The notes beneath the pieces were generated by a model, which made no database searches, was not told the DNA's origin, and saw nothing but the letters and a program-made list of their open reading frames with translations. The translations under genes were made by a program, and so were the position numbers. DNA of 54,023 bases, from assembly GCA_003597945.1 (NCBI GenBank), contig QZJS01000019.1:1-54023 (forward strand). Direction: 5' to 3'. This document shows positions 8,899 to 17,492 of the stretch, one piece after another. This DNA is from Desulfobacteraceae bacterium (lineage in GTDB: Bacteria > Desulfobacterota > Desulfobacteria > Desulfobacterales > Desulfosalsimonadaceae). The first letter of the stretch is position 1. Each line of letters begins with the position of its first letter.

Positions 8899-11800
8899 AT
8901 GAATATCGGCACCTATATCGACAGCGCCGTGAAAAAATTTGCGGACAGTCCGTATCTCACGTTTTATGACAAGACCTATACCTACACGGAGATCAGCAAA
9001 AAAATCAATATATTGGCCAATGCGCTCAAAAAACAGGGGTTCAAGAAGGGTGACTTCATCCACGTCTGGGTCCAGAACAGCCCGGAAACGCTCATCGCCT
9101 ATTACGCCATCATCAAGATCGGAGCCGTGGCCGGCCCCATCAACGGCTGGTGGAAAGGCCCCGAGGTCAAGTATCTGCTCAATGACTCGGGCGGCTGCGG
9201 CCTGATCGTGGAAGACCAGTACCTGCCCATCTACAATGAAATCAAGGATCAGTGCCCCCACCTGAAAACCGTCATCCTGGTGGGCAAGGACCCGGTGGAA
9301 GGCATGATCCCCTTTGACAGCCTGACCGATCAGGGCGATGAAACCCCGGTGGTCTGCGAATCCGACGTGGAAGACACGGCTTTTATTTTTTACACCTCCG
9401 GCACCACCGGAAATCCCAAAGGCGTTCTGCTCTCCCACAAAAACGTGGTGGCCGACGCCAACGGCATCAACGCGGCCTTAAATCCCGACGACGGGCGGAA
9501 CTTTCTCTGCTTCCTGCCCCTGTTCCACGTCAACGCCATGCTCACCTGCACGTCGGCCATGGAAAAAGGGCATCACATCGTATTGCGCAAAGCCTTTTCC
9601 GCCAGCGAGTTCTGGGAAGTGGTGGAAAAATACAAAATCAATTTCTGGTCCGCGGTCCCGGCCGTCTACCAGATCCTGCTTACTGATCCGTCACGGAAAA
9701 ACTTCGATCTTTCCTCCATGGAATTCGGCATCTGCGGGGCCGCCCCGCTTACCGAAGAAACCATGCGAAATTTCGAGAAAACCTTCGGGATTCCCATTGT
9801 GGAAGGCTACGGCCTGACCGAGGGCACCTGCGTGAGCACCATCAACCCCCGGGTGGGAGTCCGGAAAATCGGCTCCATCGGCAAGGCCCTGCCCGGCCAG
9901 GAAATCCTGATCGTTGACGAGGAAGGCAAAGAGCAGCCCCTCAACACCGCCGGCGAGATCATCATCAAGGGCGACAACGTCATGAAGGGGTATTTCAACA
10001 AGCCGGAAGAAACCGCCAAGACCATCATCAACGGCTATCTCTATACCGGCGACGTGGGCGTCAAGGACGAAGACGGCTACATCTTCATCGTGGACCGGAA
10101 AAAAGACATGATCATCCGGGGCGGCGAAAACATCTACCCCAAGGAAATCGACAACCTGCTGGCCACTCACCCGAAAATCTCCGAAGCCGCCACCGTGGGC
10201 GTTCCGGACAAAACCATGGGCGAGGAAGTCAAGGCGTTTGTGGTGGCTGAAGACGACACCCTCACCGAAGAAGAAGTCATCGAGTTCTGCAAAAAGAACC
10301 TGGCCTCCTTTAAAGTCCCCAGATACGTGGAGATCCTGGATGAAGACTTCCCCCGCAGCCCCATCGGCAAGGTGCTGAAGAAAACCCTGCGGGTCTGGGG
10401 CATCGACGGCACGCCCAAGGCAGCCAAAGGACCGGAAGTCACCGTAGCCGATATCTTCGGCACCATGGAAAAACGGGCCATCCCGGAAAACCTCAAAGGC
10501 ATCAAGGCCAATTACGGCTATAAAATCACCGGCACCGGCGGCGGCGAATACACCGTGTGCGTGGACGACGGTACCGTCAAGATCGTGGAAGGAATCAAAG
10601 ATCCCAACGTCACCACCACGGTGGCGGCCAAGGACTGGATCGCCATCACTCTGGGCAAGCTCGACGGTATGACCGCCTTTACCTCCGGCAAGCTCAAAGT
10701 GGAAGGCGACCTCGGCCTGCTCACCAAGGCCACCACCTTTTTTAAGAAATACACGCCTCCGGCGGCCGCTCCCGAAGTCACCGTGGCCGATATCTTCGGC
10801 ACCATGGAGCAGCGGGCCATTCCCGAAAACCTTAAAGGAATCAAGGCCAATTACGGGTATAAAATCAACGGCACCGGCGGCGGCGAATGGACGGTCTGCG
10901 TGGATGACGGTACCGTCAAAGTGGTGGAAGGCATCAAGGACCCCAACGTCACCACCACGGTGGCGGCCAAGGACTGGATCGCCATCACCCTGGGCAAGCT
11001 CGACGGCATGACCGCGTTCACCTCGGGCAAGCTCAAAGTCGAAGGCGATCTCGGCCTGCTCACCAAGGCCACATCCTTTTTTAAGAAATACACCCCGCCC
11101 GCCCCGGTCGGCGAAGTCACCGTGGCCGATATCTTCGGCACCATGGAAAAACGGGCTATCCCCGAAAACCTCAAAGGCATCAAGGCCAATTACGGCTATA
11201 AAATCACCGGCACCGGCGGCGGCGAATGGACCGTGTGCGTGGACGACGGCACCGTCAAGGTGGTGGAAGGGATCAAGGACCCCAACGTCACCACCTCCTG
11301 TTCCGCCAAAGACTGGATCGCCATCACCCTGGGCAAGCTCGACGGCATGACCGCGTTCACCTCCGGCAAACTCAAAGTCGAAGGCGAGCTGGGCCTGCTC
11401 ACCAAGGCCACCAGCTTCTTTAAAAAATACGCGCCCCCGTCGGCCGGCGAGGCGGAAAAAGGGGAAGAGCTCATCGTCAAGAAACAGATCCTCTCCATTC
11501 CCCAGAAGTTCGCCACCGGGCCGGTCATGGGCAAGTTCCTCAATGCCTTCAAGGAAAAGAAAATCCTGGCCAACAAATGCACGGATTGCGGCCGGCTCCA
11601 GCTCCCGCCCCGGGAAACCTGCGCCGAATGCGTGGTGCGGGCCACGGACTGGGTGGAAGTGGGACCCGAAGGCGTGATTTCGATTCTTGATATCACCTAT
11701 TACGCCAGCCCGGACCCGCTCACCGGCGAAAGCCGCGAAACCCCCTATGTGTCGGCCCATTTTCTCCTCGACGGCTGCAAGGGCCATGAAACCCTCTGGC

Positions 11801-11919
11801 ATGAACTCAAGCCCGAGGACCGGGACCGCGCCAGAAAGGGAGACCGGGTCCGGCCCGTGTGGGAGGACAACCGCACCGGCGCCATCACCGATATCCGTTA
11901 TTTTGAACTCATCGACTGA
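8899..11919 (+). CDS. Acyl-CoA ligase - SCP2 x3 - DUF35 fusion
   Basis: A 1006-residue multidomain protein in one uninterrupted frame, preceded by AAGGAGG. Residues 1-505 are an AMP-forming acyl-CoA ligase: YTSGTTGNPKG (165-175), YGLTEG, YTGD, DRKKDMIIRGGENIYP and the acyl-transfer Lys491 (SPIGK). Residues about 513-851 are three SCP2 sterol-carrier-like domains of 113 residues each, nearly identical. The C-terminal 150 residues are DUF35: a zinc ribbon (C894, C897, C908, C911) plus OB fold. The design suggests activation, carriage and delivery of a hydrophobic acyl-CoA to the thiolase-fold proteins. I know of no characterised protein with this order. Confidence 0.9.
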   Translation: MNIGTYIDSAVKKFADSPYLTFYDKTYTYTEISKKINILANALKKQGFKKGDFIHVWVQNSPETLIAYYAIIKIGAVAGPINGWWKGPEVKYLLNDSGGCGLIVEDQYLPIYNEIKDQCPHLKTVILVGKDPVEGMIPFDSLTDQGDETPVVCESDVEDTAFIFYTSGTTGNPKGVLLSHKNVVADANGINAALNPDDGRNFLCFLPLFHVNAMLTCTSAMEKGHHIVLRKAFSASEFWEVVEKYKINFWSAVPAVYQILLTDPSRKNFDLSSMEFGICGAAPLTEETMRNFEKTFGIPIVEGYGLTEGTCVSTINPRVGVRKIGSIGKALPGQEILIVDEEGKEQPLNTAGEIIIKGDNVMKGYFNKPEETAKTIINGYLYTGDVGVKDEDGYIFIVDRKKDMIIRGGENIYPKEIDNLLATHPKISEAATVGVPDKTMGEEVKAFVVAEDDTLTEEEVIEFCKKNLASFKVPRYVEILDEDFPRSPIGKVLKKTLRVWGIDGTPKAAKGPEVTVADIFGTMEKRAIPENLKGIKANYGYKITGTGGGEYTVCVDDGTVKIVEGIKDPNVTTTVAAKDWIAITLGKLDGMTAFTSGKLKVEGDLGLLTKATTFFKKYTPPAAAPEVTVADIFGTMEQRAIPENLKGIKANYGYKINGTGGGEWTVCVDDGTVKVVEGIKDPNVTTTVAAKDWIAITLGKLDGMTAFTSGKLKVEGDLGLLTKATSFFKKYTPPAPVGEVTVADIFGTMEKRAIPENLKGIKANYGYKITGTGGGEWTVCVDDGTVKVVEGIKDPNVTTSCSAKDWIAITLGKLDGMTAFTSGKLKVEGELGLLTKATSFFKKYAPPSAGEAEKGEELIVKKQILSIPQKFATGPVMGKFLNAFKEKKILANKCTDCGRLQLPPRETCAECVVRATDWVEVGPEGVISILDITYYASPDPLTGESRETPYVSAHFLLDGCKGHETLWHELKPEDRDRARKGDRVRPVWEDNRTGAITDIRYFELID
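10435..11451 (+). repeat. Three in-frame 339-bp tandem repeats encoding SCP2 domains
   Basis: Direct repeats with a period of exactly 339 bases (113 codons) starting at 10435, 10774 and 11113, each opening with GAAGTCACCGT. They differ at few codons: EKRA versus EQRA, EYTV versus EWTV, and TTTVAAKD versus TTSCSAKD in the third. The near identity points to recent duplication or ongoing homogenisation, and the copy number could vary among strains. Confidence 0.93.
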
Positions 11920-11943
11920 TCCCAAGGGAAGAAGGAGACGATT

Positions 11944-12846
11944 ATGAATACCGCAAAAGACGATTGCTTTGTCGTAAAAGGCAAACTGGCCCTGCCCTAC
12001 CAGTATTTCGCCGGCAAAACCGGAAGCCGGTTTATCATCAGCCTGAGGGACGAGCACAAGATCCGGGGCCTCAAATGCGAAAAATGCGGCAAGGTGTTTG
12101 TGCCGCCCCGGTCCACCTGCGACATCTGCTTTGAAAACATCGCCGACAAGTGGGTGGATGTGGCCAATACCGGCACGGTCACCGGATTTACCATCATCCG
12201 CTACGAGGAGCCCCACCAGCCGGTCAAGCCGCCCTATGTTCTGGGCCTGGTCAAACTCGACGGCGCCGACACGCCCATCGCCCACATCGTCAAGGGCGTG
12301 GCCCTAAGCAAAATGGCCGTGGGGCTCAAGGTCAAGGCCGTGTTTGCCAAGAAAACCACTAATTCCATCATGGATATCGATCATTTCCAGGTGGTCGGCG
12401 ACAAACCCAAGTTCGAGCTGGGCTATTCCTACGAGGAACTGGAAGTGGGCATGTCCGCCTCGTTCACCAAGACCATCTCGGAAACCGACGTCTATCTGTT
12501 TGCCGGCATTTCCGGGGATTTCAACCCCATGCACTTAAATGAGGAATTCGCCAAGCTCACCCCGTTCGGCACCCGCATCGCCCACGGCGCCCTGCCCCAG
12601 AGCCTGATCGCGCCGGTGCTGGGCATGAAGCTGCCGGGCCTGGGCACGGTGATCCCGGAAATCACGGTGAAATTCCGCAAACCCACCTATTTCGGCGACA
12701 CCATCACGGCCGTCGGCGAAGTGGTGGAAAAGATCGAAAAGAAGAAATGGGTCCGCATGGAACTGCGCTGGACCAACCAGAAAGACGAACTGGTGGCCGA
12801 AGGAAGCTGCCTGGCCATCCCGCCGGCGGCGTTTCTGAAAAAATAG
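11944..12846 (+). CDS. DUF35 - MaoC fusion protein
   Basis: A 300-residue two-domain protein. Residues 1-150 are a DUF35 zinc-ribbon/OB-fold module (KCEKCGKVFVPP then TCDIC). Residues about 158-300 are a MaoC-like hot-dog hydratase with the hydratase-2 signature SGDFNPMH and AHGALPQS, including catalytic Asp and His. The same pairing of MaoC and DUF35 occurs in ChsH2, which presents its product to the thiolase-fold aldolase Ltp2 in steroid side-chain removal. By analogy it would hydrate an enoyl-CoA and hand it to A1/B1. Start supported by GAAGGAGA. Confidence 0.88.
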   Translation: MNTAKDDCFVVKGKLALPYQYFAGKTGSRFIISLRDEHKIRGLKCEKCGKVFVPPRSTCDICFENIADKWVDVANTGTVTGFTIIRYEEPHQPVKPPYVLGLVKLDGADTPIAHIVKGVALSKMAVGLKVKAVFAKKTTNSIMDIDHFQVVGDKPKFELGYSYEELEVGMSASFTKTISETDVYLFAGISGDFNPMHLNEEFAKLTPFGTRIAHGALPQSLIAPVLGMKLPGLGTVIPEITVKFRKPTYFGDTITAVGEVVEKIEKKKWVRMELRWTNQKDELVAEGSCLAIPPAAFLKK

Positions 12847-12864
12847 ACTTGCTCAACGCATCCC

Positions 12865-12898
12865 CCCGCCGGGTTGGGATCATTCCCCTCCCGGCGGG
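12865..12898 (+). terminator. Stem-loop after DUF35-MaoC gene
   Basis: Perfect 9-base inverted repeat CCCGCCGGG (12865-12873) / CCCGGCGGG (12890-12898), with a further GGGA/TCCC pairing inside the loop. No T-tract follows, so it may attenuate transcription or protect RNA rather than act as a full intrinsic terminator. Confidence 0.4.
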
Positions 12899-13065
12899 TC
12901 ACAACGACATCTGATAACGGATGCATGCAAGAGGACTTGCAACGACGGCAGCGCCGGGCCGGAGCGGCCTTGCCCCGGACCGTAAGTTGCCGAGCCGACG
13001 ATACGGAAGGCGGAGATGCCGCCGGAGAATAAAATGCAGTTAACACCGATTCAAGGAATCGACCC

Positions 13066-14232
13066 ATGACATTTGAATTTAAAACCGACTGCGCCTGCCA
13101 GGAATATTTCACCAAGTCCCACGACATGGTGCGAAAATCCGTGCGGGAATTCATCAAAAAAGAAGTGCTTCCCTATATCGACGAATGGGAGGAAGCCGGG
13201 ACATTCCCGATAGAAATCTACAAAAAAGCCGCCGACGTGGGCATCCTGGGCATCGGCTATCCCGAAGAATACGGCGGCACGCCCGGCGACATCTTCTACC
13301 GGGTGGCCGTGAGCGAAGAACTCATGCGCTCGGGCTCCGGCGGCTTCTGCGCGGGCCTGGGATCGTTTAACATCGCCATCCCGCCCATTTTAAGCCTCGG
13401 CACCGACGCCCAGAAGAAAAAATACATTCCCCCGGTGCTGGCCGGCGAGAAAATCGCGGCCCTGGCCATCACCGAACCCGGCGGGGGCTCGGACGTGGCC
13501 AACCTGACCACCACGGCGGTCAAAGACGGGGACCATTATATCATCAACGGCAGCAAGACATTCATCACCAGCGGCAACCGGGCCGATTTCATCACCTGCG
13601 CCGTGCGCACCGGCGAGGCCGGCGCCAAAGGGGTCAGCCTGATCATCATCGATGCCGACACCCCCGGCTATTCCGCGGCCAACAAGCTGAAAAAAACCGG
13701 CTGGTGGGCCTCGGACACGGCGGAAATCTTTTTCGACAACTGCCGGGTCCCGGCCGAAAACCTCCTGGGCGGCGAAAACCAGGGCTTTTACGGCATCATG
13801 ATCAATTTCCAGGGCGAACGCCTGGCGCTTGCCGTCATGGCCAATATGACGGCCCGCATGGCCCTGGAGGAATCCATCAAATACGCCCGCCAGCGGGAAG
13901 CCTTCGGCAAACCCCTGACCGGATTCCAGGTGACCCGCCACAAACTGGCCGACATGGCCACCCTGGTGGAAGCCAGCACGGAATTCACCTACCGGGTGGC
14001 GGCCAAGATCGGCGCGGGCGTCGACCAGATCAAGGAAGTGTCCATGGCCAAGAATTTCGCCTGCTCGGTCAGCGACAAGGTGACCTATGATGCCGTGCAG
14101 ATCTTCGGCGGGTACGGGTACATGCGCGGCTATCTGGTGGAGCGGCTTTACCGGGACAACCGGATTCTCTCCATCGGCGGCGGCACCACCGAAATCATGA
14201 AAGAAATTATTTCCAGGCTGATGCTGGCGTGA
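13066..14232 (+). CDS. Acyl-CoA dehydrogenase (IVD/LCAD-type catalytic Glu)
   Basis: Acyl-CoA dehydrogenase of 388 residues with canonical ITEPGGGSDVAN and GGYGYMRGYLVERLYRD segments. Gly stands at the MCAD catalytic position (MRGYLVER), while GERLALA supplies a Glu at the isovaleryl/long-chain position. It therefore probably uses the alternative base and accepts branched or bulky acyl chains. A 219-base gap separates it from the DUF35-MaoC gene upstream, and the hairpin array follows it. The start has AAGGA 8 bases upstream. Confidence 0.93.
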   Translation: MTFEFKTDCACQEYFTKSHDMVRKSVREFIKKEVLPYIDEWEEAGTFPIEIYKKAADVGILGIGYPEEYGGTPGDIFYRVAVSEELMRSGSGGFCAGLGSFNIAIPPILSLGTDAQKKKYIPPVLAGEKIAALAITEPGGGSDVANLTTTAVKDGDHYIINGSKTFITSGNRADFITCAVRTGEAGAKGVSLIIIDADTPGYSAANKLKKTGWWASDTAEIFFDNCRVPAENLLGGENQGFYGIMINFQGERLALAVMANMTARMALEESIKYARQREAFGKPLTGFQVTRHKLADMATLVEASTEFTYRVAAKIGAGVDQIKEVSMAKNFACSVSDKVTYDAVQIFGGYGYMRGYLVERLYRDNRILSIGGGTTEIMKEIISRLMLA

Positions 14233-14250
14233 TGGGGAAATGGAAAAGGA

Positions 14251-14440
14251 GGCGGACGCGGGGGCCATCAGTCCACTCGCTCAATGCGCGCGTTGCCGGA
14301 CGGGTCGATTGATCCGCTGAATTTCTCAAACTCGGGCGTTGCCCTCAGACAGTGAGAAATTCTTGACGCGGATCAACCGCCCCGTCTGTTTCGGCAACAC
14401 ACGCAAATCCGCTCGCGGACCAATGGCCCCCGCGTCCGCC
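14251..14440 (+). repeat. 190-base rod-like inverted repeat
   Basis: Ends are perfect 18-base complements (GGCGGACGCGGGGGCCAT at 14251-14268 and its complement at 14423-14440). Inner blocks also pair in register: GTCC/GGAC, GTTGCCG/CGGCAAC, CGGG/CCCG, GATCCGC/GCGGATC and GAATTTCTC/GAGAAATTC, around a loop of about 25 bases. No open reading frame is convincing. It is the first of four consecutive long hairpins. Confidence 0.85.
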
Positions 14441-14477
14441 GGCAGTTTTTTAGATTTTATAAAAATAAAAATGATTC

Positions 14478-15090
14478 GCTGGACATCGTATTGAGAGCGA
14501 AATCGAGGATTTCGGGGAGAAAAGCGATTTTTATGGCTGCGTTAAGAATGGCAAGCTGTTTGAGGAGCCTGCGACGAGTTCTTGCCATTTAGCAGCCATG
14601 AAAATCGCGCCCCGAAAGACTCTGGAGCGAACAATATGATGGCCGGCGAGTCCACCGGCAGTTTTTTTAGATTTTATTTTATTAGATAAGGCTCGCTGGA
14701 CATCGTATTGAGAGCGAAATGGTGGATTTCGGGGGTGAAAAGCGATTTTCGCGGATGCGATCAGAATGGCAAACTGTTTGAGGCGCTCGCGCCGAGTTTT
14801 TGCCATTCCGCATCTGTGAAAATCGCGACCCCCGAAAGACTCTGGAGCGAACAATATGATGTCCGGCGAGTCCACCGACAATTTTTTAGATTTTAAAAAA
14901 AATAAAAATGATTCGCTGGACATCGTATTGAGAGCGAAATCGTGGATTTCGGGGAGAAAAGCGATTTTCATGGCTGCGTTAAGAATGGCAAGCTGTTTGA
15001 GGAGCCTGCGACGAGTTCTTGCCATTTAGCAGCCATTAAAATCGCGCCCCGAAAGACTCTGGAGCGAACAATATGATGCCCGGCGAGTCC
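14478..15090 (+). repeat. Three tandem 176-179-base palindromic repeats
   Basis: Units at 14478-14653, 14695-14873 and 14915-15090, joined by A/T-rich linkers containing TTTTTTAGATTTTA. Each unit folds back on itself: GCTGGACATCGTATTG near the start pairs with CAATATGATGNCCGGC near the end, followed by GGATTTCGGGG/CCCCGAAAGACT, GCGATTTT/AAAATCGC and AATGGCAA/TTGCCATT. Units 1 and 3 are nearly identical. Unit 2 differs in the ATGGCTGC stem on both arms, so pairing is kept. No gene is apparent in 14233-15128. Confidence 0.9.
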
Positions 15091-15128
15091 GCCTTGTTAA
15101 TGTTTACTCATAAAATAAAGGAACGCAT

Positions 15129-16274
15129 ATGAACCGCAGAGTCGCCGTCTGCGCGGTGGCGCAGATCAAGAACGAACCGGACATCTGGTACCGGCGGTTT
15201 CAGGGAATGCTGCTGGAATGCTTTGAATCCATCATGGCCCAGACCGGCGTGACCTTTGACATGGAAAAGGGAATCCGCAACGTCGTCTCCTGCTCGGACG
15301 ACGTATTCGACGCCCGGACCATTTCAAACAACGGCAACACGGACGTCATGGGCGCCCATTACCGTGGGGAAAGAAAAGCGGCCCAGGACGGCGCCAACGC
15401 CCTGGGATACGCCATGGCCTCCATCCTGTCCGGCCATGACGACCTGATCCTGGTCATGGGCCACTGCAAGGAATCCCAGACCGAAAGCCGCAACATGAAC
15501 ACCAACCTGGCCTTTGACCCGTTCTACTGCCGGCCCCTGGGGCTTGACTACCTCAATGCCGCGGCCCTCCAGGCCCGGGCCTACATGAAGCAATCCAATA
15601 TCACCGACGACCACCTGGCCCAGATCGTGGTGCGATCCCGGCAGAACGCGGCCAAAAACCCCTATGCCCGGGAAAACGACATGGTCACCGCAGTCGATGT
15701 CACCGCCTCGCCCATGCTGGCCGATCCCATCCGGGCCCTGCACCGCTACCCGGTCACGGACTGGGCCGTGGGCATGCTGCTCTGCTGCGAAGAGCGGGCC
15801 CATGAATTCACCGACAAGCCGGTCTGGCTCACGGGCTTCGGGTCCTGCATGGACTCCTATTTTCTCGGAGACCGGGACCTGACGTCTAATTTCGCCCTCA
15901 CCAGCGCGGCCAAACGGGCATATAAAATGGCCGGGATCGAAGACCCCAAAACCGCCTTTGACGTGGTGGAGTTAAACGATTCCTGCGCCTACCAGCTTCC
16001 CATGTGGGCCGAAGGCGTGGGTCTTGTCGATAAAGGTTCCGGCGGGAAATGGATCGACGGCAACGGCATGGATGCATGCGGCGTCAATCCATCCGGCGGC
16101 ATGCTGGCCGGCAATCCCATCATGCTGGGCGGACTGGCCCGGGCCCTGGAAGGCATCCTCCAGCTCCGGGGCGACGCCGGGGACCGCCAGATCGACGGCG
16201 CCAAGCGCGCCCTGGCCCACGGCACCACCGGGCCGGCCGGTCAGCATCACGCAGTTATCATCCTCGAACGATAA
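15129..16274 (+). CDS. Thiolase-fold protein A2
   Basis: Paralogue of A1, 381 residues, with the same landmarks (VMGHCKESQ, SGGMLAGNP, AHGTTGPAGQHHAVI). As in A1 the thiolase Cys position is Ala (AAQDGANAL) and the GHP His is Asn. It opens the second gene set, 38 bases after the hairpin array, with AAAGGA before the ATG. Expected to partner B2 and the downstream DUF35 proteins. Two parallel sets suggest two substrates or two consecutive steps. Confidence 0.82.
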   Translation: MNRRVAVCAVAQIKNEPDIWYRRFQGMLLECFESIMAQTGVTFDMEKGIRNVVSCSDDVFDARTISNNGNTDVMGAHYRGERKAAQDGANALGYAMASILSGHDDLILVMGHCKESQTESRNMNTNLAFDPFYCRPLGLDYLNAAALQARAYMKQSNITDDHLAQIVVRSRQNAAKNPYARENDMVTAVDVTASPMLADPIRALHRYPVTDWAVGMLLCCEERAHEFTDKPVWLTGFGSCMDSYFLGDRDLTSNFALTSAAKRAYKMAGIEDPKTAFDVVELNDSCAYQLPMWAEGVGLVDKGSGGKWIDGNGMDACGVNPSGGMLAGNPIMLGGLARALEGILQLRGDAGDRQIDGAKRALAHGTTGPAGQHHAVIILER

Positions 16275-16286
16275 GGGGTTACGATT

Positions 16287-17480
16287 ATGGCATATCGAAA
16301 AAAGAACAGAAACGTCGGCATTGTGGGCATCGGGGAGACCAAGTTTTCCAGTCACCGGGAAGATGTGAACCAGCCCGAAATGATCCATGAAGCGGTCCGC
16401 CAGGCGTTGGACGACGCCGGGCTGACAATGAACGATGTGGACTGCGTGGTCCACGGCAACATGGAGCTCTTTGAAATGGTCCATCAGCCGGACATGTGGC
16501 ACACCCTGGGCTCCGGCGCCTTCGGCAGGGATTCGTTCCGCCTGACCACCGGCGGCACCACCGGCGGCACCCTGGCCGGGGCCGCGGACAACCTGGTGGC
16601 CTCGGGCATGTATGATGTGGTCATGGCCATCGGGTTTGAAAAACTCCAGGAAGGCCACACCACCGGCGGCATCACCAACATGGCCGATCCCCTGTGGGCC
16701 CGCAAGCTCCAGTCCGGGGCCCTCACGGCCCAGGCCGCGGTCAAGCTGATTACCGAATTCGGCGAGGAACGCGCCCGCCGTGCGGCCATGACCTATCGCA
16801 TCATCATGGACAAGCACGCCTGTAAAAATCCCAATTCCCACCGGGCCTTCGGCCTGGAATGGGACCAGATGGACGACCTGATGACCACCTCGCCCCCGCT
16901 CATCGGCGAACTGCGGCTGATCCACATGTGCTCCCAGAGCGACGGGGCCTGCGTGGTGATTTTCGCCTCCGAGGAAAAAGCCAAACAGATCACCGACAAG
17001 CCCGTCTGGGTCCGGGACCACATCACCGTCCACCGGGAAGAAACGTTGAATCTGTGCAACAACTATTATCCCACGGAAACCACCCACAAGTTTGCCGCCG
17101 AGCAGCTCTACGCCCGCAACAACATCACCAATCCCCTGGAATATTTCGACGTGTTTGAAATGTATGACCCGTCGGCCTGGTGGGGCCTGGACTGGATCCG
17201 GGATTTTTTCCTGCTGGAAGGCGACGAACACATCAAGCTGGTGGAAAATCATGAAATCATGATGGACGGCAAAATGCCCATCAATCCCTCGGGCGGCGTG
17301 ATCGCGGCCAATCCCATCGGCGCCACGGCCCTGGTGCGGGTGGCCGAGGCCGCCAAGCAGGTCCGGGGAAACGCGGGCCCCCATCAGATCCCCCGGCCGG
17401 TCAACCACGCCCTGGCATCGTCTTTCGGCGGCACCATGTGGACCGTGCTGATGATGCTTGAAAAAGAACTGAACTGGTAA
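16287..17480 (+). CDS. Thiolase-fold protein B2
   Basis: Paralogue of B1, 397 residues. It shares LTTGGTTGGTLAGAAD in place of the Cys motif, GFEKLQEGHTTGG, and NPSGGV-ANPIGATAL with Asn for the GHP His. It follows A2 after 12 bases and precedes SCP2-DUF35 by 12 bases, a tight operon with the order A-B-SCP2/DUF35-DUF35 also seen in set 1. The reaction is inferred to be C-C bond cleavage of a CoA ester, as for B1. Confidence 0.82.
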   Translation: MAYRKKNRNVGIVGIGETKFSSHREDVNQPEMIHEAVRQALDDAGLTMNDVDCVVHGNMELFEMVHQPDMWHTLGSGAFGRDSFRLTTGGTTGGTLAGAADNLVASGMYDVVMAIGFEKLQEGHTTGGITNMADPLWARKLQSGALTAQAAVKLITEFGEERARRAAMTYRIIMDKHACKNPNSHRAFGLEWDQMDDLMTTSPPLIGELRLIHMCSQSDGACVVIFASEEKAKQITDKPVWVRDHITVHREETLNLCNNYYPTETTHKFAAEQLYARNNITNPLEYFDVFEMYDPSAWWGLDWIRDFFLLEGDEHIKLVENHEIMMDGKMPINPSGGVIAANPIGATALVRVAEAAKQVRGNAGPHQIPRPVNHALASSFGGTMWTVLMMLEKELNW

Positions 17481-17492
17481 GGAGACAACATC

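Noticed and set aside
10435-11451. CRISPR or satellite DNA.
   Set aside because: The repeats are 339 bases long, in frame, without spacers, and encode SCP2 domains.
9691-12285. An 864-codon open frame on the minus strand opposite the ligase fusion.
   Set aside because: It is a shadow of a GC-rich gene with strong third-position bias. Its translation is Gly/Phe/His-rich without any family motif, and the plus-strand protein is unmistakable.
14531-15025. A 164-codon minus-strand frame through the hairpin array.
   Set aside because: It simply translates two repeat units, is internally repetitive, and has no ribosome site or family.
14251-15090. CRISPR array or tRNA cluster.
   Set aside because: The units are long fold-backs with A/T linkers rather than short repeats with unique spacers. 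No cloverleaf or CCA end is present, and no cas gene is near.
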